From NCBI GenBank assembly GCA_041605955.1, contig JBFIXI010000051.1, forward strand, positions 1 through 28,803: a stretch of DNA of 28,803 bases, written 5' to 3'. The stretch is from JAHEJX01 sp041605955. GTDB lineage: Bacteria; Actinomycetota; Acidimicrobiia; Spongiisociales; UBA5794. Shown piece after piece: positions 22,286 through 28,803 of this stretch (within the stretch, counting starts at the first letter, position 1; every line of letters begins with the position of its first letter). Made by a program: the position numbers and the translations under genes. The notes under the pieces were generated by a model. The model was not told the origin of the DNA. It was given only the letters and a program-made list of their open reading frames with translations, and ran no database searches.

Positions 22286-22870
22286 ATGGGGAACTTCACG
22301 GCATCGGAGATCTTCACGATCATCATCGTGGTCCTGATCGTCTTCGGTCCCAACCGGTTGCCGGAGATCGCCCGCAAGGCGGGCGCCCTAGCGGCGCGAG
22401 CCCGTGCCTCGGTCGCCGATCTGAAGAAGGAGCTGGACGCCGAATACGGTGACACGATTGCTCCGTTGCGAGAGGCCCGCAACGAGCTACGCGCCGCCCG
22501 CACCGAGATCACCGGCGAAGTTGCCAAATTCAGCAGGGAGGTCGCCACGACCAATCGTGAGCTCAGGGATGCGGCCGAGAAGGCAGTTGGCCAGCAGCCG
22601 GCGGCAGCCAAGGAAGACCAACCGGGGCTGAGGCGGGCCGCCGAGGCTGCGGTCGGGGGAACCGGCGAGCCTGCTCAAAAAGGACCTGCCGGGCCGCAAC
22701 AGACGCCGCCGGTGGGATCCGAGCCCCCAGCCGATGCATCGGCTTCGGGAGCGTTATCCCCTCCGGGACAAATATCGCCTCCGGGACCGTTCCAGCCCAG
22801 TCCTCCGGGCGGCTCGAGCGAGCCCGGCGAATCCGCTGCGCCCGACAACCCCGAGGTGCCGAATGGCTGA
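22286..22870 (+). CDS. tatA: Twin-arginine translocase TatA/TatB-family subunit
   Basis: This 194-residue protein has the single N-terminal membrane helix (about 7-20), the hinge FGPNRLPE (20-27), an amphipathic and coiled helix (about 28-100), and a Pro/Gly-rich C-terminal tail (about 130-194). The GP-x-RLPE hinge and the long tail are closer to TatB than to TatA, which usually has FG-x-x-KLPEL. It may be TatB or a bifunctional TatA/B; a further copy could lie elsewhere. It works with TatC to move folded proteins with RR signal peptides across the membrane. Its last codons overlap the tatC start by eight bases. Confidence 0.9.
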   Translation: MGNFTASEIFTIIIVVLIVFGPNRLPEIARKAGALAARARASVADLKKELDAEYGDTIAPLREARNELRAARTEITGEVAKFSREVATTNRELRDAAEKAVGQQPAAAKEDQPGLRRAAEAAVGGTGEPAQKGPAGPQQTPPVGSEPPADASASGALSPPGQISPPGPFQPSPPGGSSEPGESAAPDNPEVPNG

Positions 22871-23588
22871 TATCACGCATGACGCGTCGATGTCGATCGG
22901 CAGCCATCTCGTCGAACTGCGCGCCCGGGTGGTCAAAGCCTCTGCTGCGGTGCTGGCCGGCTCGGTGGTCGGATTCATCTTCCACAAATCGACGCTGAGC
23001 TGGCTCATTGTCCCGTACCAGCGGGCCATCGAGAACGCCCAGCTCGCTTTCTTCCGACCGACCGAGGCGTTCTCCGTGGCGATGCGCCTTTCGCTATTCG
23101 GCGGCCTGCTCCTGGCGAGCCCGGTGATCATCTACCAAGTGTGGCGCTTTGTCAGCCCGGCGCTCACCAAGCAAGAACGCAAGTACGTGATACCGCTCTC
23201 CGTGGCACTGGCGGCGCTGTTCATAGGCGGGGTGGCTCTCGGCTACTGGTCGTTGGAGCGAGGACTCGGCTTCCTGTTCAATTTCGGAGGGGACAGCTTG
23301 GAGCCGGTAATCCAAGCTGAGTCGTATCTCAGCTTCGCCATGCGGTTCATCTTTGTGTTCGGGATTGCCTTCGAGTTCCCCGTCTTCATGTTCGCCGCCG
23401 CCGCCGCCGGCATCGCCAGCAGCCGCGGGTTGCGCCGCAACCGGCGGTGGGCGGTCACTGCCATCGTCGTCATCGGCGCGGTGATCACTCCCAGCGGCGA
23501 CCCGTTGACGCTTCTGCTGTTGTCCGCCCCGCTGTACATCCTCTACGAGATCACGATCTTGGCGATCCGCTTCATCCTCAAGAAGTGA
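22863..23588 (+). CDS. tatC: Sec-independent protein translocase TatC
   Basis: The 241-residue membrane protein binds the RR signal peptide. It has the N-terminal SHLVELRARVVKA, the FRPTEAFSVAMR stretch with the signal-binding Glu, and the ASPVIIYQVWRFVSPALTKQERK loop, all hallmarks of TatC. Five or six hydrophobic helices are visible, and PSGDPLT in the last part is conserved. The start at 22863 follows GAGG with six bases between and gives the standard N-terminus; longer in-frame extensions into tatA are not TatC-like. Its stop overlaps the GTG of the helicase gene. Confidence 0.95.
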   Translation: MADITHDASMSIGSHLVELRARVVKASAAVLAGSVVGFIFHKSTLSWLIVPYQRAIENAQLAFFRPTEAFSVAMRLSLFGGLLLASPVIIYQVWRFVSPALTKQERKYVIPLSVALAALFIGGVALGYWSLERGLGFLFNFGGDSLEPVIQAESYLSFAMRFIFVFGIAFEFPVFMFAAAAAGIASSRGLRRNRRWAVTAIVVIGAVITPSGDPLTLLLLSAPLYILYEITILAIRFILKK

Positions 23589-26128
23589 GCCAACCGCACC
23601 CGACGAATCTCACCTACGTCGCGGAGTTTCTCGCCGGGATCCCATTCCAACCGGATCGGTTCCAGCGCGACGCCATTGAGGCCTTTGCCGCCGGCCACTC
23701 TGTCGTCGTGACGGCTCCTACCGGGGCCGGCAAGACATTGGTCGCCGAGGCTGCCGTCGACCTGGCAAAAAGGGGCGCCAAGCGCTCGTTCTACACCACC
23801 CCGATCAAGGCGTTGTCGAATCAGAAGTTCGCCGACTTTCGCCGCGTGTATGGCGAATCCGAGGTCGGGCTGCTCACGGGAGACAACGTGATCAACGGCT
23901 CGGCACCGGTGGTCGTTATGACCACCGAGGTGCTGCGCAACATGATCTACGCCGACAGCACAGCACTCGACGGGCTCGGGGTCGTGATCCTCGACGAGGT
24001 TCACTACTTGCAGGATCCCCAACGAGGATCGGTCTGGGAAGAGGTGATCATTCACCTGCCTCGCCACGTTCCCGTCGTGGCACTGTCGGCCACGGTCTCC
24101 AATGCGGCCGAGTTCACGGACTGGATTGCCGCCCGGCGAGGAGCTACCAAGCTCATCATCGAGGAGCACCGGCCGGTTCCACTATCCAGCGAATACATGA
24201 TCAAGGACCGGCACCGGGAGGGGGCGCTGGAGTTGTTTCCGGTGTTCGACCGAAAAGGAACCCGGCCCAATCCGGCGGTGATGCGACTGCTCAAGAAGAG
24301 CCGAGGGCGGCATCGCCGTTTCGCCACCCCCCGTCGCGTCGAAGTGGTGGAGGAGCTCGCCCGGCGCGACCTAGTGCCGCTGATCTACTTCATATTCTCC
24401 CGAGCGGGCGTCGATCAGGGCGCGCAGCTCGTGGCTGAGGCAGGGCTGGGTTTGACGACCACAGAGGAGCGAGCGGAAATACGCGCCGTCGCAGAGGCGC
24501 GAACTGCGCACCTCTCGCCACAAGACCTCGGCGTGCTGGGATATGGCCTTTGGGTCGCGAATCTCGAACAGGGAGTTGCCCCGCACCACGCCGGGATGGT
24601 CCCGGCATTCAAGGAGACGGTCGAAGAGCTGTTCCAGGTGGGACTGGTTCGAGTCGTGTTTGCCACCGAGACGCTGGCGCTGGGTATCAACATGCCGGCA
24701 CGGGCCGTAGTACTGGAGCGATTGACCAAGTTCACCGGGGATGGTCATGAGATGCTCCGCCCCGGCGATTACACGCAGCTGACCGGCCGGGCCGGGCGGC
24801 GGGGGATCGACGCCGCGGGCACTGCCGTCGTGCTCTACGACTCCTATGTGCCGTTCGATCGAGTAGCCGCGATCGCGGCAGCCGGAAGCCATCCGTTGAA
24901 GTCCTCATTCCGCCCGACTTACAACATGACCGTCAACCTCGTCGCCAACTACGAACGCCGGCGGGCGGAAGAGCTGTTGCGCGCTTCGTTCGCCCAGTTT
25001 CGCGAGGAACGTCGCCTCGACCGCATCGCGGCTCGGGCGGACAAGCTGCGCGCCGAGATCCAGGAGCTGCGGGCCACCGCTGCCAGCGACTTCGGCGACG
25101 TTTGGGAATACGCCGCCACGATGACCGACATGCGATCGGTCTTACGAGACTTCGCGCAATCGACCGAGCCGGGCGACGTCCTGCGCCTGACGTCTCAGCC
25201 GGACGACCTCTGGGTTTTGCTGGCACGTGGCTACGGCGTCAACCCTCGCCTGCTGTTGGTCAACCGCCATGGAGAGATCCGCAAGCTGAGCGCCGATGGG
25301 TTGTCGATGGAAGTGGCTCGGGTCGGCGTAGTTGCGTTGGCCGACCCGATACGGTCGCGCGAAACGCGCTACCAACGCTATGCGGCACGCCTCTTGGAGC
25401 AGTTCGAGCCTGATGGCGATGAGTCGTCTCCGGGCCGGGGCGCTCCGGATCATCCGGTGGTGGCAGACCCAGGGCTGACGGCCAAGCTCGATGTGGTGAA
25501 GCGCGTGAAGCGTCTCGAACGTGACCTTCGCAAGCTCGAGAGGCGTACCAAGGAGGCTGCGCCGGGTTTGGTTGCCGACTTTCAGCGCCGGCTCGATTTG
25601 CTCGAGGATCGTGGCTACACGAAAGACTGGAACTTGACGCCCGCCGGGGAGCGGCTCCGCTTCGTGTACAGCGAGCTCGATCTGCTCATCGCCGAGTCCA
25701 TAGAGGCGGGAATGTTGACCGGGCTCGATGCCCCCTCACTGGCTGCCGTGGCAACGCTGTTCATCTACGAAGCCCGGCTAGAGGACCGGGTGGGGGTCTG
25801 GCCCACGAGCAACGTGGCGGCCCGGGGCGAAGCCATTCTCGACTTGGCCGATGGGCTGGCGGCGGCGGAGAGTCGGCATCGAATCGAGCCCAGCCGATTA
25901 CCCGATCCAGGGTTTGCTGCGATCGGCTACGACTGGGCGCAAGGGGCTTCTCTCGAAGACCTGTTCGAGGACGATGAGATCGGAGCGGGCGACTTCGTCA
26001 GGACCATGCGTCAGTTGCTCGACCTGTTGCGCCAACTGCGCGATGCCTATCCGGAAGTTGCTGAAGCGGCACGCGGCGCCATCGAGCTCGTCGATCGTGG
26101 AGTGGTTGCCGCTGGGGGACAGGTATGA
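23585..26128 (+). CDS. helY: Ski2/Mtr4-like DEVH-box RNA helicase (HelY)
   Basis: This 847-residue superfamily 2 helicase has motif I APTGAGKT (44-51), motif II DEVH (137-140), motif III SAT, and motif VI QLTGRAGRRG, followed by the winged-helix and helical-bundle C-terminus of the Ski2-like group. Such bacterial HelY proteins are thought to help RNA decay or processing. Its start is GTG in a GTGA overlap with tatC; a long in-frame extension through tatC codes for His/Arg-rich sequence and is rejected. The mycobacterial helY also follows tatC, which strengthens the name. The stop overlaps the ATG of the lipid kinase. Confidence 0.93.
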   Translation: MSQPHPTNLTYVAEFLAGIPFQPDRFQRDAIEAFAAGHSVVVTAPTGAGKTLVAEAAVDLAKRGAKRSFYTTPIKALSNQKFADFRRVYGESEVGLLTGDNVINGSAPVVVMTTEVLRNMIYADSTALDGLGVVILDEVHYLQDPQRGSVWEEVIIHLPRHVPVVALSATVSNAAEFTDWIAARRGATKLIIEEHRPVPLSSEYMIKDRHREGALELFPVFDRKGTRPNPAVMRLLKKSRGRHRRFATPRRVEVVEELARRDLVPLIYFIFSRAGVDQGAQLVAEAGLGLTTTEERAEIRAVAEARTAHLSPQDLGVLGYGLWVANLEQGVAPHHAGMVPAFKETVEELFQVGLVRVVFATETLALGINMPARAVVLERLTKFTGDGHEMLRPGDYTQLTGRAGRRGIDAAGTAVVLYDSYVPFDRVAAIAAAGSHPLKSSFRPTYNMTVNLVANYERRRAEELLRASFAQFREERRLDRIAARADKLRAEIQELRATAASDFGDVWEYAATMTDMRSVLRDFAQSTEPGDVLRLTSQPDDLWVLLARGYGVNPRLLLVNRHGEIRKLSADGLSMEVARVGVVALADPIRSRETRYQRYAARLLEQFEPDGDESSPGRGAPDHPVVADPGLTAKLDVVKRVKRLERDLRKLERRTKEAAPGLVADFQRRLDLLEDRGYTKDWNLTPAGERLRFVYSELDLLIAESIEAGMLTGLDAPSLAAVATLFIYEARLEDRVGVWPTSNVAARGEAILDLADGLAAAESRHRIEPSRLPDPGFAAIGYDWAQGASLEDLFEDDEIGAGDFVRTMRQLLDLLRQLRDAYPEVAEAARGAIELVDRGVVAAGGQV

Positions 26129-27012
26129 GCGAGCGGTGGTGGGTGGTCGCCAATCCCTACTCCGGGAAGAAGGGGGAGGTGGCCACCCGGGCTCACCGCG
26201 CCTTGCGGGCGAGGTCGATCGACTACGAGTTGCGGGTGTCGCGTAGCCCGGAACACATCGTCGAGCTCGTCACAGAGGGCCTCGAGGACGGGGCGACGCA
26301 CTTTGCAGTCGTGGGAGGCGACGGCACCGCCCACTTCGCACTGAATGCGCTGATGGCCACATCGCCGCCCGAGACGCCGACGCTGGCGATCCTCCCGGCC
26401 GGGTCTGGATCGGACTTCATCCGGACCTTCGCCTTGCCGCGCACGATCGAAGCTGCCGTCGCCCATCTGACCACCGACACGGTCTATCCCTGCGATGTCG
26501 GCAAGCTGTCAGGCGGCTTTGGCGAGCGGTACTTCATCAACGTGGCCGACTTCGGTGTGGCGGCCGCATCGATGAGGATCACCGATCGTCTTCCCCGCCG
26601 CTTGGGCGGCTTGCGGTATGGCGCCGGCTTCTGGCTGACGCTGGCGCGGTTCCCCACTCGTGAGATCAGGCTCACTGCAGGGAGGCGTTCTTACGAGGGA
26701 CCGGCAATCAACGTGGTGGCGGCCAATGGCCAGTACTTCGGGGGCGGGATGAACGTTGCTCCCAATGCCACCGTCATGGACGGCGATTTCGACCTGCAAG
26801 TGTTTGCCGGCCCGCGCCGACTCGCGTTCACTCTGATGCCCCGAGTGATCCGTGGAACCCACCTGCGTCACAAGGCCGTGAAGCATTTTGTGGCCCCGTC
26901 GTTCGAGCTGGAATGTCCCGCGGCGTGGCCGTGCGAGGCAGATGGCGAGATATTGGGCACGGGGTCGGTCAAAGGTGAGATACTGCCGGCGGCCCTGCAC
27001 TTCAAGATCTAG
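26125..27012 (+). CDS. Diacylglycerol kinase-family lipid kinase (YegS/DgkB type)
   Basis: The 295-residue enzyme has the catalytic-domain motif VVGGDGTAH (GGDGT at 64-68) and the loop PAGSGSDFIR (91-100), a variant of PxGTxNDFAR. A beta-sandwich C-terminal domain carries GMNVAPNATVMDGDFDL. Family members phosphorylate diacylglycerol, sphingosine or ceramide-like lipids. The Ser-for-Thr/Asn changes in the second motif are common in this group. The lipid substrate is not determined. ATG start with ATGA overlap of the helicase stop, so it is probably the last gene of the tat operon. Confidence 0.9.
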   Translation: MSERWWVVANPYSGKKGEVATRAHRALRARSIDYELRVSRSPEHIVELVTEGLEDGATHFAVVGGDGTAHFALNALMATSPPETPTLAILPAGSGSDFIRTFALPRTIEAAVAHLTTDTVYPCDVGKLSGGFGERYFINVADFGVAAASMRITDRLPRRLGGLRYGAGFWLTLARFPTREIRLTAGRRSYEGPAINVVAANGQYFGGGMNVAPNATVMDGDFDLQVFAGPRRLAFTLMPRVIRGTHLRHKAVKHFVAPSFELECPAAWPCEADGEILGTGSVKGEILPAALHFKI

Positions 27013-27058
27013 GCCGACGCACCGATAGAGAGAGGGAATACAACGGCTCTCGGGATCG

Positions 27059-27086
27059 TTGGCGGCGTCATCATCGCCGATATAAT
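27059..27086 (+). promoter_or_regulatory. Promoter for the DUF4193/glycosyltransferase operon
   Basis: TTGGCG (27059-27064) and a perfect TATAAT (27081-27086) are separated by 16 bp, the only consensus -10 in the window. The predicted leader is about 22 bases with AAAGG before the ATG at 27116. Confidence 0.65.
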
Positions 27087-27115
27087 CCCCGCCGCCGTTC
27101 CAAAGGTATAGGGAA

Positions 27116-27586
27116 ATGGCCCGCAGCAAGACTACAGCCGAAGACGCTCCGCTCGAAGAGTTCGAATCCGTCGAAGTCGACGATGTCGAGGAACCCGCCG
27201 ACGAGCTGATCGATGAAGAGCTCGAGGATCTCGACGAGCTCGACGAGGACGTCGACGAAGATGAAGACGAGGACTCCTGGAGCGAAGGCGACGAGGACGA
27301 GGACGCCGACGAAGGCGAGGAGAGCGACGGCGACCAAGCCCAAGATCTCGACGAGCTCGAAAGCGAGGAGCTCGAGATGCTCACGGAAGACGAGCTCGCC
27401 GAGACGCTGGTGGTCGATGAAGCTGCCGAGATGAGGGCAATACGACGCGCCGAGCTGGCAATGGACGGCGAGACCGGTTCGGAGCGAGGAGCCGACGAGT
27501 TCCTCTGCCAGGGATGTTTCCTGGTGTTGGCCACGAGTCAGCTGGCCGACAAGCGTCGCAAGCTCTGCGTCGATTGTGCCGGCTGA
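27116..27586 (+). CDS. DUF4193-family protein with acidic tail and zinc-ribbon end
   Basis: The 156-residue protein has an extremely acidic N-terminal part (about residues 13-107, mostly Asp, Glu and Ser) and a C-terminal four-Cys ribbon (EFLCQGCFLVLATSQLAD followed by LCVDC). The FLV and four-Cys pattern matches DUF4193, an actinobacterial family of unknown function. The acidic region would be disordered and could bind basic proteins or metal ions. This tail is longer than the usual 100-residue family member. The promoter is the strongest in the window. The stop overlaps the glycosyltransferase start by 11 bases. Confidence 0.85.
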   Translation: MARSKTTAEDAPLEEFESVEVDDVEEPADELIDEELEDLDELDEDVDEDEDEDSWSEGDEDEDADEGEESDGDQAQDLDELESEELEMLTEDELAETLVVDEAAEMRAIRRAELAMDGETGSERGADEFLCQGCFLVLATSQLADKRRKLCVDCAG

Positions 27587-28334
27587 CGTCCTAGTAATCG
27601 TTCCGACCTACAACGAGGTCGACAACCTCGAGTTGATCGTTCGAGCCGTCCTCGCCCACGGCTATCGGGTCCTCGTCGTCGACGACGGGTCGCCGGACGG
27701 CACCGGCGAGCTGGCCTCCGGGTTGGCGGCCGCCAACCCGGAGAGCGTGGCGCTAGTACAGCGGCGGGAGAAGCAAGGTTTGGGTCCGGCGTACACGGCC
27801 GGATTCGAATGGGGACTGCAGGACGGAGCCACCATCCTCTGCGAGATGGACGCCGACTTCAGCCACGATCCGGCGGTTTTACCGCAGCTGGTAGCGGCAG
27901 TCGAGGGAGGAGCCGATCTCGCCATCGGGAGCCGCTACGTCCCCGGAGGCGATGCTGCCGATTGGCCGTGGCATCGCAAGGCACTATCCCGGTTCGGGAA
28001 TCTGTACGCCAGAGTGATGCTGGGGAGCGGAGTGCATGACATGACGGCCGGGTTCCGGGCATTCTCCGCCGGGGCGCTGCGTACTCTGCAACCCGAGTCG
28101 TGTCATGCCGCCGGCTACGGCTTCCAGGTCGAGATGGCGTGGCGGGCGTCGCTAGCCGGCATGGAGATAGTCGAGATCCCGATCACCTTCCGTGATCGAG
28201 AGCGGGGTGAATCGAAGATGGACACCCGCATCGCGCTGGAGGCGATGGGTCTGGTCACCAAGTGGGGAGTAGCCCGGCTCGTTGGTCGTCTACCCTGGGT
28301 GCCCCATGCTGACCGCCGCCCGACCAGCGTCTGA
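27576..28334 (+). CDS. Polyprenol monophosphomannose synthase-like glycosyltransferase (GT2)
   Basis: The 252-residue GT-A enzyme has VIVPTYNEVDN, the DDGSPDGT motif (36-43), the MDADFSHDP metal-binding motif (91-99) and the late YGFQVEMAWRA / FRDRERGESKM region that marks dolichol- or polyprenol-phosphate mannose synthases. It should transfer mannose from GDP-mannose to a polyprenyl phosphate for envelope glycan and glycoprotein synthesis; other sugars are possible. No membrane segments are seen, in contrast to larger fused forms. It starts with GTG at 27576, inside the end of the DUF4193 gene. The glycosyltransferase may serve the Thr-rich lipoprotein, which is inference. Confidence 0.9.
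   Translation: MPADVLVIVPTYNEVDNLELIVRAVLAHGYRVLVVDDGSPDGTGELASGLAAANPESVALVQRREKQGLGPAYTAGFEWGLQDGATILCEMDADFSHDPAVLPQLVAAVEGGADLAIGSRYVPGGDAADWPWHRKALSRFGNLYARVMLGSGVHDMTAGFRAFSAGALRTLQPESCHAAGYGFQVEMAWRASLAGMEIVEIPITFRDRERGESKMDTRIALEAMGLVTKWGVARLVGRLPWVPHADRRPTSV
28291..28296 (+). promoter_or_regulatory. -10 element for the GNAT gene, leaderless type
   Basis: TACCCT, the hexamer seen before pafA and the OmpA/BON gene, ends nine bases before the ATG at 28306. It lies within the end of the glycosyltransferase gene. Confidence 0.35.
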
Positions 28335-28791
28335 ATCCGATCTCCCGGAGCTGGTTCGTATGTACCGACTCCTCGAAGCCGAGCAGGCAGCCCTCAAATC
28401 GCTGTGGCCGGTGGCCGATGGCCTGGCGGAGCCGATCGAGGCATCCTTCAAGGAGCTGCTGGACCACGACGACTCGATGGTGGTCGTGGGAACGATCGAC
28501 GACGTTCCGGTGGGTTTCATGTGGATGACCGTCGAAGCGTTGCTCCCGCAGGGTGATGGCGCCCGCGTAGGCTCCGCCCGCTTGGTCCATGTGGAGGAAG
28601 AAGCCCGCGGCGTCGGCGTCGGCGAGGCCATGATCACTCTGGTCATGGATGATTTTCGCGGGCGGGGGATCGACTTGTTCGATGCTCACGTGAGTCCCGG
28701 CCACCGACTGGCGAAGAACTTCTTCGAATCACATGGCTTCTCCGCCCGCCGCATCGTCATGCACCACTCCGAGAACGAGCGCTGGCAATGA
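28306..28791 (+). CDS. GNAT-family N-acetyltransferase
   Basis: This 161-residue protein has the GNAT fold: beta strand 4 (SARLVHVEEE), the acetyl-CoA pyrophosphate loop R-G-V-G-V-G (101-106) after EEA, and the C-terminal DAHVSPGHRLAKNFFESHGF that is typical of the last helix and strand. The substrate is not known. ATG at 28306 overlaps the glycosyltransferase end by 29 bases and has a TACCCT hexamer nine bases upstream; the in-frame GTG/ATG further upstream (28282) is a less likely start. Its stop overlaps the next start. Confidence 0.85.
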   Translation: MLTAARPASESDLPELVRMYRLLEAEQAALKSLWPVADGLAEPIEASFKELLDHDDSMVVVGTIDDVPVGFMWMTVEALLPQGDGARVGSARLVHVEEEARGVGVGEAMITLVMDDFRGRGIDLFDAHVSPGHRLAKNFFESHGFSARRIVMHHSENERWQ

Positions 28792-28803
28792 ACACCTGGG
28801 AGA
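28788..28803 (+). CDS. Start of a further gene, truncated by the window end
   Basis: An ATG overlaps the GNAT stop (ATGA), the same coupling seen many times in this window. Only five codons (MNTWE) are visible, so the product cannot be named. Confidence 0.35.

Noticed and set aside
23447..23584. Upstream extension of the helicase frame into tatC
   Set aside because: The residues are His/Arg-rich and lie in another frame of the conserved TatC end; the GTG at 23585 gives a typical coupled start.
1..28803. tRNA, rRNA, CRISPR, insertion-sequence or prophage features
   Set aside because: No cloverleaf-like intergenic stretch, spaced repeats, transposase or integrase motifs were seen; intergenic gaps are all under about 150 bases.

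Overview
The window is GC-rich chromosomal DNA from an actinobacterium. The evidence is a complete bacterial proteasome and pupylation locus (trmI, mpa, dop, pup, prcB, prcA, pafA), followed by pafB, pafC, tatA, tatC and a helY-type helicase in the order known from mycobacteria. An OmpA/BON protein like ArfA, a DivIVA/Wag31-like protein and a DUF4193 protein agree with this. The class is an inference: gene content and the Thr-rich lipoprotein linker would suit Acidimicrobiia or a related deep lineage rather than Mycobacterium. No mobile element, CRISPR array, rRNA or tRNA was seen. Coding density is very high and no gene-free stretch exceeds 300 bases.

Layout. 1-2145: permease and ATPase of a sugar ABC importer, preceded by a perfect palindrome that may separate them from an upstream binding-protein gene. 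2165-3148 (minus): Gfo/Idh/MocA dehydrogenase. 3253-5042: HD-domain protein and a beta-propeller lipoprotein with a poly-Thr linker. 5050-6518: divergent PLP-dependent dehydratase and Nudix hydrolase. 6606-8681: DivIVA-like coiled coil, OmpA/BON envelope protein and a 43-residue membrane peptide. 8785-11125: a cupin translationally coupled to a Rieske-thiamine diphosphate fusion enzyme. 11267-12108: four tightly packed small genes, at least three coding for membrane proteins. 12111-17927: trmI, then mpa-dop-pup-prcB-prcA, mostly with overlapping starts and stops. 17934-18308 (minus): a small DUF2007-like membrane protein set into the locus. 18440-22110: pafA, pafB, pafC and a zinc-ribbon protein, closed by a strong hairpin. 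22286-27012: tatA, tatC, helY-like helicase and a lipid kinase in one overlapping run. 27116-28803: DUF4193 protein, polyprenol-phosphate-mannose-synthase-like glycosyltransferase, GNAT acetyltransferase and the first codons of another gene.

How the genes work together. PafA attaches Pup to substrate lysines, Mpa unfolds pupylated proteins into the PrcAB chamber, and Dop removes Pup. Here Pup already ends in Glu, so the deamidase step of Dop looks unnecessary. PafB and PafC form a WYL-domain transcription factor pair linked in mycobacteria to the DNA-damage response.

Two things stand out. One is the single-chain Rieske plus thiamine-diphosphate enzyme with its cupin partner. The other is a recurrent promoter layout in which a TANNNT hexamer lies only 6-10 bases before the start codon with no Shine-Dalgarno sequence, which points to widespread leaderless mRNAs.
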